NCBI GenBank assembly: GCA_963755695.1
Contig: CAVWLB010000008.1
Span: 1,550,001 to 1,614,000, forward strand
Direction of reading: 5' to 3'
Source of the DNA: QHWT01 sp963755695
GTDB taxonomy: Bacteria; Acidobacteriota; Vicinamibacteria; Vicinamibacterales; 2-12-FULL-66-21
DNA length: 64,000 bases
The position numbers and the translations under genes are program-made. The notes beneath the pieces are model-generated. The model had not been told where the DNA came from. It searched no databases and worked only from the letters and a program-made list of their open reading frames with translations. Positions 21,556 through 30,483 of this stretch are shown piece by piece. Positions within the stretch are counted from its first letter, which is position 1, and the number at the start of each line of letters is the position of its first letter.

Positions 21556-21615
21556 GCTGAATGACGGACGCCGAGTGCCGAGTGTCTACTGTCACCGAGG
21601 CGTGGCATCTGCCAC

Positions 21616-21781
21616 CTAGTGGTCGGATCGGGAAATCCCTCGGCATTCGGCCGAGGCTGCATCCCGCGCTGCGGCGTTGCTCCTCCCTCAAATACTCCCG
21701 GTATTCTCGCTCGTCGCGCCTTGCATCGCGGGCGCATCCTCGCCCTCGGTGCTACGAGGGATTTCCCGATCCGACCACTAG
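21616..21781. mobile_element. 166 bp MITE/REP-like palindromic element
   Basis: The ends are a perfect 27 bp inverted repeat (21616-21642 and 21755-21781) that begins CTAGTGGTCGGATCGGGAAA and ends with the complement. The interior is itself an imperfect palindrome centred on AATACTCCCGGTATT at 21691-21705, so the whole element can fold into one long hairpin. The terminal CTAG may be a 4 bp target duplication or part of the repeat. It has no coding capacity. It sits between the starts and ends of two minus-strand genes, beside short CGAGTGC words at 21569-21590. Confidence 0.75.
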
Positions 21782-21812
21782 CATTGGTCATTGGCGTCGG
21801 CTTTTCAACACC

Positions 21813-23508
21813 CTACCCGGCGCTCGAGCTGCCGCCACCGGCTGCGCCTCCGCTGACGGCACCGCCATGTGCACCGCCGGCGTGTGCACTGCTGCCGACG
21901 AAGGCCGCGAACGATGCATCTCCATAATGGGCATCGCCCGCCGCCGCGAACCATGGCGGCACGATGCCGGGATGACGCTTCAGATACCGTGAGGAGTGCA
22001 TCGCGAGGCCGAGCGCAATCGCGTAACTCAGGTCGCGCGACGCGAAGGGTGGGTCACCGGGCGAGCGCCGATCGGTTATCGCCTTCTTCAGGTGCCGTTT
22101 GAAGCCGCGCCAGCGGGCCGCGCGGACCAGCCCTTCGTTCGACAGTGCCGTCGTCGTCGCCGACGCGATAATCCCCGACAGTCCCCCAACCACGAATCCC
22201 AGGGCCACCAGCAACGGCCACGGCCCGTAACGGTCCACGACAAGAGCGATTGGGATGGCGAGCAGGGCGCCTCCCAGGAGCAGACCGATTCCCGTGGCGA
22301 ACAGGCGATCGCGTACCGCCTTTCGGGACGGATCGAGGAGCCCCTCGGTCGCCAGGTCGGTCTCGACGGCTGAGGAGAAGCGGCGGGACCCGCGCGTGAG
22401 TCGCCCCCGCGCCCTGTGGAGCGTCACCTCGTCGCCGCGCCCCGCAAAGGCAATCATGAGCGCTGCTTCTTCGTGTGTGGCAAGAGGATGTTTGCCTGGC
22501 ACCTGGGCGACTTCATAACTCCGGACTCCAAGCCGGCGCGGCAGCTCGCGGACGACGAGCACGCCGCGGTCCGCGAGGTCGACCATCGTCGCAAGCGCGT
22601 GCGTGACATATCCGCGCCCGTTGTTGATCAGGGCCCCTGCGAGTGCTGGCGGAAGCGTCTCTGGAAGAGAGATGACGGTCGATTCGGTGGCAATGAACGA
22701 CGGCTTGTCGTATTGTCGCCGCACGCCAATCACCAGCAGGATGCCGAGACCGGCGACGATGCCTCCGGCCATCATCCATCGCGGTCCAAGGGCCGCGGCG
22801 TTCATCTCGGTCGCTCGCCAGGCAGGCTGCCTCGACACGAGTCGGGAGGCCGGCAGAACCGTTTCAATTTCAATCCATCCGTTCTCAGAGATCTGAGCCG
22901 AGCGCACGTCGATGAGGCGATCGTCCACCGCGATCGTCGCGCTCCCAACCCGGCGGCGCTCGACCACGGGCGTTCTGACTGGTGCGTCGAGGGTCTCCAG
23001 CGTCACGTGGCTCGATGCGATCCGGTACCGGTGATCCGTCGGCAGCGCCCGCCACGCGATCACATCCCCGCGCGCGTCGGTATATGCGACGCCGTGAACC
23101 CGATACTTCAAACCGAAGGTGTGTGTGGAGGGATCGATCGGCGTGAACCGCCACTCGACTCGCATGCGCTGGCTGCCACTGACCTTGATATGACCCGGCC
23201 CGTCGCCAATCGAAAAATGCGCATCGTCCATCGTCGCATCGATGATCTCGATGCCGTCCGTGCGGCGGCGGGGAATTTCGCGCAGCACCTTCTCGAACCG
23301 GCCCGACTGAAAGTCGAAGGTCACCGTCTCGACGACGTCGAGATCGCCGCCGGGGAGCACCGTGACCGCCACGTCGAAACGCTCCGCCCGGGTACTCGCG
23401 TGGCGCCGCTGACCCGAGGCGGACTGCCGCCAGGAGAAGGCAGCACGTCATCAGTAGCGTGTGACCTAGTTTGTCACGCCTGCCGGTTACTGTCGTCTTC
23501 ATGGTCAT
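21813..23508 (-). CDS. DUF2207-domain membrane protein (one frameshift)
   Basis: This predicted membrane protein is of the DUF2207/YciQ type. The first frame holds a signal peptide (TLLMTCCLLLAAVRLGSA). Near 23388 one indel shifts to the main frame: ERFDVAVTVLPGGDLDVVET begins the DUF2207 domain, with KYRVHGVAYTD and EIETVLPASRL later. A helix at about residue 235 (MMAGGIVAGLGILLVIGVR), two more helices near 390-430 (LLLGGALLAIPIALVVDRYG) and a cytoplasmic region follow. The tail rich in Gly, Ser and Ala is typical of the family. Function is unknown. The start is ATG 23508 or 23502. The 195 bp upstream (23509-23703) show no supported gene. Confidence 0.85.
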
Positions 23509-23703
23509 TCGCTTCGAAAAACGCGAACGCAAGGGCATTCTTCCGTTGTTCGACCGGCTGTCGCAGCCGGGGCCATTGTGGCGGCCACGCCGGCTCACGG
23601 ATCGCCAGGTGGAGCATCGCCGCCAGATGCTCATGCACCTCAGAGCCTGTACAGCCCGCGCGGCGCAGAAACCTGCGGCCTCCGGGCAGAGCCTGGCGGC
23701 AAG

Positions 23704-24276
23704 TCAATAACCCATTTCGCGCTCGATGCCGCGGACGATCCGTTCGAGCTCGTCGACGAGTTTTCCGCCTCCGGCATCGCGATAGGCGCGGACGAGCGCC
23801 TGATAGTACGCGAGAACATCGTCTGCCGACGCGCTGAAGCGCGACCAGACCTGCTCGCCGGAGTTACGAAGGTCGCGCAGGATGGCATAGGCGTTGTGTA
23901 CCTTGTCGGCTGCGGACACCCGCAGACTCGAAGGAGCCAGCGTCCGCGCATGCTGGACATAGCGACGCTTGCGTTCCGCCCATGGCTCTTTCGGCGTCGA
24001 CCAGGAGTCGGTGCAGTCCTCGACAATCTTGGCGACCTGGTCGCCGAAGCGCCCGCGGATGTCATCGAGGCGTTCGCGTCCTCCCTGATCTTCCGGCGCA
24101 TCGTGTAGCAGCGCTGCAATCGCCTCGTCTTCTGTACCGCCGTCATCGAGCACGATCGATGCGACCCCCATCAGATGCCCGATGTACGGCACAGGTGTGC
24201 CCTTGCGGCTCTGAGCCGCGTGAACCTCGTGTGCGTAAGCGAACGCCTCATCGAATCGGCGGCCAAGCTGGCGCAT
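23704..24276 (-). CDS. HD-domain phosphohydrolase (SpoT-like)
   Basis: This protein of about 190 residues has an HD-type metal-dependent phosphohydrolase fold. Seen: FAYAHEVHAAQSRKGTPVPY with the first His, HLMGVASIVLDDGGTEDEA, AALLHDAPEDQGG with the HD pair, and SAADKVHNAYAILRDLR with the final Asp. This set matches the hydrolase domain of RelA/SpoT and small Mesh1-like proteins, so ppGpp or another nucleotide may be the substrate; it lacks synthetase and regulatory domains. The start at 24276 is preferred to ATG 24285 because a TATAGT box lies at 24287-24292, too close for the upstream codon. Confidence 0.85.
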   Translation of the reverse strand: MRQLGRRFDEAFAYAHEVHAAQSRKGTPVPYIGHLMGVASIVLDDGGTEDEAIAALLHDAPEDQGGRERLDDIRGRFGDQVAKIVEDCTDSWSTPKEPWAERKRRYVQHARTLAPSSLRVSAADKVHNAYAILRDLRNSGEQVWSRFSASADDVLAYYQALVRAYRDAGGGKLVDELERIVRGIEREMGY

Positions 24277-24297
24277 TTCTTTCATGACTATAGGTTG

Positions 24298-24705
24298 ATG
24301 TTACGACCGTTTACCGTAGCGTTGCTCGTGCTGCTCTACAGTGGAGGGGCTGACGGCCGTCCGTGGTCACGAGCAAACGTTCAGGTCGGGCTCGCCTCAT
24401 TTTACGGTCCTGGATTCAACGGCGATCGTACGGCCAATGGGGAGATCTTCGATCAGCGCAAACTCGTGGCTGCGCACCGCACATTGCCGCTCGGCTCGGT
24501 TGTCCGTGTCACGAATTTAGAGAACGGACGAGATGTCGTGCTTCGCGTCATCGACCGCGGTCCGTACGGTAAGAATCACCGGAAGGGCTGCATCATCGAT
24601 GTGTCGAAAGGGGCCGCGAGCAGGCTCGGCTTCGTGCGCCAAGGGATCAGTCACGTTCGCGTGGAAGTGATCCGTTACGGCACACCCGGCAACCGGAACT
24701 CCTGA
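24298..24705 (+). CDS. rlpA: RlpA-like double-psi beta-barrel septal protein
   Basis: This 135-residue protein starts with a signal peptide (LRPFTVALLVLLYSGGADG) and then consists almost only of the RlpA double-psi beta-barrel: VGLASFYGPGFNGDRTANGE, FDQRKLVAAHRTLPLGSVVR, VTNLENGRDVVLRVIDRGPY and IIDVSKGAASRLGFVRQGIS. RlpA proteins cut denuded glycan strands at the septum; the catalytic Asp and His positions are retained in VIDRGPY and AAHRTLP. It has no C-terminal SPOR domain, unlike E. coli RlpA. It diverges from the HD gene with only 21 bp between the two starts. Confidence 0.9.
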   Translation: MLRPFTVALLVLLYSGGADGRPWSRANVQVGLASFYGPGFNGDRTANGEIFDQRKLVAAHRTLPLGSVVRVTNLENGRDVVLRVIDRGPYGKNHRKGCIIDVSKGAASRLGFVRQGISHVRVEVIRYGTPGNRNS

Positions 24706-24754
24706 TCTCCCGATCCGAAATCCTTCAACGTTTTGTCCGATCCAGAATAGCGGC

Positions 24755-25246
24755 GTGGACCCTGCGCCCGCCGTTTACGCTGCGCTCGAGGCGCTTGGCA
24801 TTCGCTACGAACGCTACCAGCACCCGCCGGTGTTTACGGCGGAGGAGGCCGCCATCCATTGGGCCGCGCTGTCGGCGACGAAATGTAAGAACCTTTTCCT
24901 GAGAAACAAGAAAGGCAATCGTCACTACCTGGTGATCCTGGAGATCTCCAAGGCCGCCGACTTGAAGCAGATTGTGAAATTCGTCGGCGACGATCGTCTG
25001 AGTTTCGGTTCTCCCGAACGCCTCATGAACGAGCTGGGCCTGACACCCGGCTCGGTGTCGCCGTTCGGGTTGATCAACGACGATGACGGATCCGTCCGCG
25101 TGTTGATCGATGCCGACCTGCGAGGCGCCGGCCGGTTAATCTTTCATCCCAACATCAACACGGCGAGCGTGGTCGTGTCGTGGCAGGACCTCGAGAAGTT
25201 TCTCGCGTCGCGGAGCAATCGCGTCAGTCTCGTGTTGATTGCGTAG
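24755..25246 (+). CDS. YbaK/ProX-type prolyl-tRNA deacylase
   Basis: This 163-residue stand-alone editing-domain protein hydrolyses mischarged tRNA, most likely Ala-tRNA(Pro) as in ProXp-ala/PrdX. Seen: ALGIRYERYQHPPVFTAEEA, SATKCKNLFLRNKKGNRHYL with the conserved Lys, DDRLSFGSPERLMNELGLTP, GSVSPFGLIND and FHPNINTASVVVSWQDLEKF. All core motifs and the family length are present. The start is GTG 24755, with an AT-rich CAGAAT hexamer 6 nt upstream. It converges with typA across 165 bp that hold no supported gene. Confidence 0.88.
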   Translation: MDPAPAVYAALEALGIRYERYQHPPVFTAEEAAIHWAALSATKCKNLFLRNKKGNRHYLVILEISKAADLKQIVKFVGDDRLSFGSPERLMNELGLTPGSVSPFGLINDDDGSVRVLIDADLRGAGRLIFHPNINTASVVVSWQDLEKFLASRSNRVSLVLIA

Positions 25247-25411
25247 AAGCTTGCCGAAGTGCGAGAGGCGAATGGCGAGCGGCGCTTTCGGGGTTCGTGC
25301 TGGCGGGTGGCTGAAACTCGCAGTCGCATTCACGGGCCGACGCGTTGCGATGCAGTGCATGGGCAGCAGGTTCATCCCCGAGCATCTTCGATAACCCGGA
25401 AGCGCCCCTCG

Positions 25412-27253
25412 CTACTCGACGCTCCGCTTCGGCCGTACGTTCGCCGCGAGCACGCGCTTGCGGAGGCGAATGCTCTTGGGCGTCACCTCCACCAGCTCGT
25501 CGTCGTTGATGAACTCGATTGCCTGTTCCAGTCCGAGCTTGCGCGGCGGAATCAACCGGACGGCCTCGTCGGCAGTGGACGCACGCATGTTGGTCTGCTT
25601 CTTCTCTTTGGTCACGTTGACGTCGAGATCGCTGGCTCGCGCGTTCTCGCCGACGATCATCCCCTCGTACACCTTCTCCGTCGGCTCGATGAAGATCTCG
25701 CCGCGATCCTGAAGGTTCCAGATGGCGTAAGCGGTTGCCGCTCCCGCACGGTCGGCGACGAGCGCGCCGGTGTTGCGTGCCGGAATCGCGCCGTGCCACG
25801 GTTCCCATCCCGCGAAGAGATGATTCATGATTCCGGTCCCCTTGGTTTCGGTGAGAAATTGGGATCGGAATCCAATCAGGCCGCGAGCAGGAAGGCGGAA
25901 CTCGAGGCGGACGCGGCCGCTGCCGTGATTCACCATCCTGGTCATCGTCCCGCGACGGGTGCCGACCTGCGCGATGACCACTCCCTGGAACTCTTCGGCC
26001 ACGTCGATGACGAGATCTTCCACCGGCTCCATCCGCTGGCCGCCGACGTCCTTGGTGACGATGTCGGGGCGGGAGACCTGGAGCTCGAAACCTTCGCGCC
26101 GCATCATCTCGATGAGGATCGAGAGCTGGAGCTCGCCGCGACCGAGCACTCTCATCTGCTCCGGTGTGTCGGTCGGCTCCACCCGGATCGAGACGTTGCC
26201 AAGGAGCTCGCGATCGAGTCGATCCTTGATCTGCCGCGAGGTCACGAATTGTCCTTCCCGTCCCGACATCGGCGAGGTGTTGACGCCGAAGATCATCGAG
26301 ACCGTCGGCTCGTCGACCGCAATGGCCGGCATCGCCTTGCGGTGCTCGACGTCGGCGATCGTTTCACCGATCGTGATGTCCTCGATCCCCGCCAGACAGA
26401 CGATGTCGCCGGCAGCGGCCTCGTCGACGTCGACGCGTTTGAGTCCCTCGAAAGCAAAGAGCTTCGTAATGCGGGTTTCCTGGAACGTCCCATCGAGCTT
26501 GCACACCGCGACCGGATCTCCGACCTTCACGTGACCGTGGAACACCCGACCAACGGCAATCCGCCCGAGATAGTCGCTGGAGTCGAGATTGGCGACGAGA
26601 ATCTGCAGCGGCGCTTCCGGATTGCCGCGTGGCGGCGGCACGTGGCTGAGAATTGCGTCGAAAAGCGGCCGCAGGTTCTCACCCGGCTCGTCCATGCTCA
26701 GCGTCGAGGTTCCGGCCTTGGCACTCGTGTAAAGGATCGGGAATTCGAGCTGTTCCTCGGTGGCGTCGAGATCGATGAACAGATCGTAGATCTCGTTCAG
26801 CACTTCCTTGATCCGCGCGTCCGGGCGGTCGATCTTGTTGATCACGACGATTGGCGGCAGCCGGCGTTCGAGCGCCTTGCGCAGCACGAACCGGGTCTGC
26901 GGCAGCGGTCCCTCCGACGCATCGACCAGCAGCATCACGCCGTCGACCATGGCCAGCGTGCGCTCGACCTCTCCGCCAAAATCAGCGTGGCCCGGCGTGT
27001 CGACGATATTGATCGTGACGCCGTTGAAGTGGACCGCGGTGTTCTTGGCGAGGATGGTGATCCCCCGCTCCCGCTCGAGGTCGATGTTGTCCATGGCCCG
27101 TTCCGCCACGCGCTCGTTGCTGCGAAAGGTGCCGCTTTGGCGCAGGAGGCCGTCCACGAGCGTGGTCTTCCCATGGTCGACGTGGGCAATGATGGCGACG
27201 TTTCGCCTGAACGCGTTGGCCACACTAGAAGGGGTCGTCAGAGTGCCGGGCAT
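25412..27253 (-). CDS. typA: Ribosome-associated GTPase TypA/BipA
   Basis: This translational GTPase of 613 residues assists 50S assembly and stress adaptation. The G domain has IIAHVDHGKTTLVDGLLRQS (G1), the switch I region ERGITILAKNTAV, DTPGHADFGGEVERTLAMVD (G3), INKIDRPDARIKEVLNEIYD (G4) and TSAKAG (G5). The elongation factor domain II, EF-G-like domain V and the BipA C-terminal domain follow (RVEPTDTPEQMRVLGRGELQ, then GRVRLEFRLPARGLIGFRSQ). The length is normal. ATG 27253 is chosen as the start; the upstream extension is word-repeat sequence. TATACT lies 6 nt before the ATG. Confidence 0.96.
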   Translation of the reverse strand: MPGTLTTPSSVANAFRRNVAIIAHVDHGKTTLVDGLLRQSGTFRSNERVAERAMDNIDLERERGITILAKNTAVHFNGVTINIVDTPGHADFGGEVERTLAMVDGVMLLVDASEGPLPQTRFVLRKALERRLPPIVVINKIDRPDARIKEVLNEIYDLFIDLDATEEQLEFPILYTSAKAGTSTLSMDEPGENLRPLFDAILSHVPPPRGNPEAPLQILVANLDSSDYLGRIAVGRVFHGHVKVGDPVAVCKLDGTFQETRITKLFAFEGLKRVDVDEAAAGDIVCLAGIEDITIGETIADVEHRKAMPAIAVDEPTVSMIFGVNTSPMSGREGQFVTSRQIKDRLDRELLGNVSIRVEPTDTPEQMRVLGRGELQLSILIEMMRREGFELQVSRPDIVTKDVGGQRMEPVEDLVIDVAEEFQGVVIAQVGTRRGTMTRMVNHGSGRVRLEFRLPARGLIGFRSQFLTETKGTGIMNHLFAGWEPWHGAIPARNTGALVADRAGAATAYAIWNLQDRGEIFIEPTEKVYEGMIVGENARASDLDVNVTKEKKQTNMRASTADEAVRLIPPRKLGLEQAIEFINDDELVEVTPKSIRLRKRVLAANVRPKRSVE

Positions 27254-27259
27254 CTCACC

Positions 27260-27265
27260 AGTATA
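27260..27265 (-). promoter_or_regulatory. -10 box TATACT before typA
   Basis: On the minus strand TATACT is followed by only GGTGAG and the typA ATG. The message would begin at or next to the start codon, so typA is probably leaderless from this promoter. GGTGAG could otherwise be a weak Shine-Dalgarno sequence of a longer transcript. Confidence 0.45.
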
Positions 27266-27575
27266 GCAGCGCCCCGAGGCCCGATGGCCGAAGTCCGACG
27301 CCCGAGGTTTGGCATCCGAGGTCCGCAAGGCCGCAACGCTCAAGAACTTACCGTTCGTGGCCAGCCTGTTAGGGGCCTTCGTCCCGGGACCAGTCTTTGC
27401 ACCCGGCACCTAGCACCGGAGGCGCCTGGCACCTAGCACCTGGCACCTGGCATGTTGCACTCAGCACCTGCAGCGCTCTGCCCTCGGACCTCGTCCCCCG
27501 CCTCTCGGCCCTCGCCCCTCGCTCCTCGCCTCTCGGACCTCGACAGGTTCGATCAACCTTCAGCTGGGCTCCTAC
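27266..27575. repeat. Composite word-repeat tract between typA and the ECF sigma gene
   Basis: About 310 bp hold no gene. Three word sets are seen: CCGAGGCCCGATGGCCGAAG near 27277, then GGCACCTAGCACC words at about 27408-27450, then CTCGGACCTCG and CCCTCGCCCCTCGC words at 27480-27545. The last set is roughly the reverse complement of the first. The tract separates two divergent genes, so promoters for the sigma operon must lie in or beside it. Confidence 0.65.
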
Positions 27576-27590
27576 GTCATATTGCTGACA

Positions 27591-28253
27591 GTGAGCGGCG
27601 GCCCCCACACGTCGGCAGATACGGACCTCGTGGCCCGCGCGGCGGCCGGCGATGGTTCCGCCTTCCATGCGCTCGTCGAGCGGCATCGCGCCATGGTCTA
27701 TCGGGTCGCCTACCAGTTTGCCGGCAACCACCACGACGCGGAAGACATTGCGCAGGACGTGTTCATCAAGGTGTTCCGGTCGCTCGACCGGTTTCGCTAC
27801 GATGCCCAACTCACGTCCTGGCTCTATCGCATCGTTATGAACGCGTGCATCGACCATCGACGCCGCAGTGCCCCGGCCGGTTGGGCGCCTTTCACCGAAG
27901 ACGCGGAAGTTCGGATGCTGAATACCCCGGAGGACGGTCCAGATCCGGAAGCCCGTGCGTACGGCGGACAGATTGGAGAAGCGGTCGAGGCGGAGATTGC
28001 CAGACTGCCGCCGGGGCAACGGCTCGTGTTCACCATGCGGCATCATGAAGGACTGAAATTGTCTGAAATTGCCAGCGCGCTCGATCTCGCAGAGGGGACG
28101 GTCAAGCGCCAGCTTCACGCGGCGGTGCACCGGCTGCGCGCTGCCCTCAACAACCAGGGCTTACTCCGAACGGCCGCGAGTCACGGATCACATGGCTCTC
28201 ATGGATCGCTCGGCTCGTTTGGATCGCGTCGCATGGCGGGAGGACGGCTATGA
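27591..28253 (+). CDS. ECF-type RNA polymerase sigma factor
   Basis: This extracytoplasmic-function sigma-70 protein has about 220 residues. Region 2 includes FHALVERHRAMVYRVAYQFA, HDAEDIAQDVFIKVFRSLDR and LTSWLYRIVMNACIDHRRR. Region 4 includes EIARLPPGQRLVFTMRHHEG and SEIASALDLAEGTVKRQLHA with the helix-turn-helix. The start is GTG 27591 or TTG 27582. The C-terminal tail (ASHGSHGSHGSLGSFGSRR) comes from a 9-nt word repeat (for example CATGGCTCT, CATGGATCG) and looks like word-tract sequence invading the gene. The stop overlaps the anti-sigma start (ATGA). Confidence 0.92.
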   Translation: MSGGPHTSADTDLVARAAAGDGSAFHALVERHRAMVYRVAYQFAGNHHDAEDIAQDVFIKVFRSLDRFRYDAQLTSWLYRIVMNACIDHRRRSAPAGWAPFTEDAEVRMLNTPEDGPDPEARAYGGQIGEAVEAEIARLPPGQRLVFTMRHHEGLKLSEIASALDLAEGTVKRQLHAAVHRLRAALNNQGLLRTAASHGSHGSHGSLGSFGSRRMAGGRL

Positions 28254-29051
28254 CGGTGTGCCATCTCTGGGACACCCCCGACGTCGAGCTCTATTTCTAC
28301 GAGGAGCTCGGTGCCGCCGACATGGCTCGCGTCGCCGCGCATCTGCGCGGTTGCGCAGAGTGCCGGCAGCGGCTGGATGATTTGCGTGCACTCGGTCGGC
28401 TGCTCGCCCGCCCTCGTGTCGAGGCGCCTCCGGCCGGCGACTGGTCGGGATTCATGCGCCGGCTGGACGTTGCGTGCGATCTCGAGGCCGATGCTCCCGT
28501 CACGACCGCGCGGCGAGGGCTTCACCGTGTCGCAGCAATTGCTGCGATGCTGACGCTTGTCACGATCGGCCTGATTGTGGCGTCGCGAGTGGGTCCGCAG
28601 GCGCCAGCGCCTGCTCGCGCGGTCGCCAGCGTCGTGCCTCCTGTCGTACAACAGCCCGTTCCGAACGCGCCGGCACCGACCCAGGCTGCTGCGACGATTG
28701 CGTCGCGAGATCGCGGGCTCGTGGAAATGAGCGAAGAGCATCTCGAGCGATCAAAGCTCGTCGGTACTGGGTCTGGCGACGCGCGATCCGCAACGCACAT
28801 CGCCCGCCGACTGGCAGTACGAGCGCAAGCTTGCAGGATCGTTGTTGTCGGATACCAGACTCTATCGGCTGGCCGCGGAAGACCGCGGCATGAAGGATCT
28901 TGCCCGCGTGATGGGCGATCTGGAAACGGTGCTGTTGCAGACCTCATTGAGCGATCACGCGGATCGCAAATCGCTCGAGCGTGTGCAGCGGCTGATTACC
29001 AAGCGCGACCTGATGGTGAAGATGCGGGTCGTCGGCTCCGCGGGGATTTGA
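28250..29051 (+). CDS. Membrane anti-sigma factor with zinc finger (one frameshift)
   Basis: This is the probable cognate anti-sigma factor of the preceding ECF protein, translationally coupled by ATGA. The N-terminal region has a zinc-finger-like anti-sigma motif (AAHLRGCAECRQRLDDLRAL, HxxxCxxC). One transmembrane helix follows at about residue 95 (VAAIAAMLTLVTIGLIVAS), then a linker rich in Pro and Ala outside. Near 28763 one extra base shifts the frame. The continuation reads RDPQRTSPADWQYERKLAG and AEDRGMKDLARVMGDLETVL and ends VGSAGI. It should hold the sigma factor at the membrane until a signal releases it. Confidence 0.85.
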
Positions 29052-29055
29052 CCGT

Positions 29056-30345
29056 ATGAATATTCGGAAACTGATTCCGTTGGTGCTCTCGATGTGGCTG
29101 GGCGCCGCAGTCGTGGCTGCCGCTCCGGCGCCGGACTCGAAGCGGCTCGGCCGCGCCAAGGACTACATCGCTGACGAGCAATGGCCCCGCGCGGTCGCCG
29201 AGTTGAAGGCGGTCGTCGACGATCCGAAGGAACCGAATCGCGACGAGGCGCTCTTCTGGCTGGCGCACAGCGAGCATCAGACAGGGGATCAGGCGTCGGC
29301 GATCGAGACGATTGCCCGGCTGGAACGGGATTATCCGTCGAGCAAGTGGGTGCGCCCCGCGCGGTCGCTACGGATCGAGATTGCCCAGCGTCTGCGGCGC
29401 GACGATTTTTTGTGGTGGACGGCGGTGCCGCCAGCACCACCAGCGCCCCCGCCGCCCGAGATGGTACCTCCTCCGCAGGCCTCGACCCGCCCGGCGCGTC
29501 CTCTGCTTCCTCCACGCGCCGCGCCGCCAACGCCGCCGCCGGCTCCCGTGCCGGTCGCGGGAACGCCGCCGACACCGGAGGCGACGCCCGCGCCACCGGC
29601 GCCCGCGACCACGCCAGCAGCGTTTCCGCCAGGTTTTCGCGAGCGCCCGGCGGGCTTTCCGCCGCTTCCGCCAGACGAATCGGCGATCTGGATCCCCTCG
29701 CCGTTCGAGCCTGATACGGACCTCCGCATCCAAGCCTTGAGCGGGCTGTTGCAGGATCATCCCGAGCGGGTCATTCCGCTCCTGAAAGAGATCGCGCTCG
29801 ACACCGACAATCCGGCCGACGCGCGCCGCGCGGTCTTCGTGCTCGGTCAATCGACGCGCGCCGACGCCAGGAGCACGATTGTCGACGTCGCGAAACGCGG
29901 ACCGGTGGCGGTCCGGATCGCCGCGATCCGCGAGCTTGGCCGGGTGAACACGCCAACGGTCAGCGCCGAACTGATGCAGGTCTACTCGACCGCGCCGGAC
30001 AATCCACGCATCAAGCGGGAGGTCGTCTCCTCGCTTGGTGCGCATGCGGACACGGTGGCGCTGCTGCGCATTGCGAAAACGGAGGCGGATACGTTCGTGC
30101 GGAATACGGCGATCGTCACGCTTGGCAAGACCGGCGCTCGCGAGCAGCTGGCCACGCTCTATGTGCAAGCGCCGCCCGAATCGCGGAGCGCCGTGCTCAC
30201 CGCGCTCCTGGCCGCCAAAGACGAAGACCAGTTAATCAAAATCGCCGAGACTGAGAAGGATGCCGCATTGCGGCAGCAGGCGCTCCGTCAGCTGCGGATG
30301 CTCGGAACCCCCAAGGCGCTCCAATATCTCAGCGCGCACAAGTAG
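29056..30345 (+). CDS. Exported TPR/HEAT-repeat protein with proline-rich linker
   Basis: This 429-residue protein has a signal peptide (IRKLIPLVLSMWLGAAVVAAA). A TPR-like segment follows at residues 30-105 (LGRAKDYIADEQWPRAVAEL, FWLAHSEHQTGDQASAIETI). A very Pro/Ala-rich linker spans about residues 120-205 (PAPPAPPPPEMVPPP and similar). At residues 215-429 HEAT-like helical repeats appear (AVRIAAIRELGRVNTPTVSA, VRNTAIVTLGKTGAREQLAT). It is probably periplasmic and protein-binding, and is likely co-transcribed with the sigma/anti-sigma pair 4 bp upstream. It may sense or act in the envelope response, which is inference. Confidence 0.8.
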   Translation: MNIRKLIPLVLSMWLGAAVVAAAPAPDSKRLGRAKDYIADEQWPRAVAELKAVVDDPKEPNRDEALFWLAHSEHQTGDQASAIETIARLERDYPSSKWVRPARSLRIEIAQRLRRDDFLWWTAVPPAPPAPPPPEMVPPPQASTRPARPLLPPRAAPPTPPPAPVPVAGTPPTPEATPAPPAPATTPAAFPPGFRERPAGFPPLPPDESAIWIPSPFEPDTDLRIQALSGLLQDHPERVIPLLKEIALDTDNPADARRAVFVLGQSTRADARSTIVDVAKRGPVAVRIAAIRELGRVNTPTVSAELMQVYSTAPDNPRIKREVVSSLGAHADTVALLRIAKTEADTFVRNTAIVTLGKTGAREQLATLYVQAPPESRSAVLTALLAAKDEDQLIKIAETEKDAALRQQALRQLRMLGTPKALQYLSAHK

Positions 30346-30475
30346 GCGCTTCAGGCTCCAGGCTTCAGGCTTCGGGCTCCAGGCTTCAGGCTTCAGGTGC
30401 TGAAAGGTCTGCGCCCCCCGAAGTCCGAAGCCCGAAGCCTGAAGCCTGAAGCCCGAAGCCCGAAGCCCTGATATA
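30346..30475. repeat. GGCTTCAGG/CCTGAAGCC word hairpin before zwf
   Basis: The left arm (30348-30397) repeats GCTTCAGG, GGCTCCAGG and GGCTTCGG. After a 20-odd base spacer the right arm (about 30420-30468) repeats GAAGCCCGAAGCC and CCTGAAGCC. Aligned as reverse complements, the arms differ mainly by transitions and keep the same phase. The tract ends at the zwf -10 box. Confidence 0.75.
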
Positions 30476-30477
30476 TT
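30472..30477 (+). promoter_or_regulatory. -10 box TATATT before zwf
   Basis: TATATT is followed by six C residues and then the zwf ATG. There is no Shine-Dalgarno sequence. The spacing suggests a leaderless transcript starting at the ATG. Confidence 0.45.
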
Positions 30478-30483
30478 CCCCCC

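Noticed and set aside
23509..23703. Small ORFs on either strand between the DUF2207 and HD genes
   Set aside because: Overlapping open frames on both strands have no recognisable motif, no clear start signal and odd composition. I left the gap unannotated.
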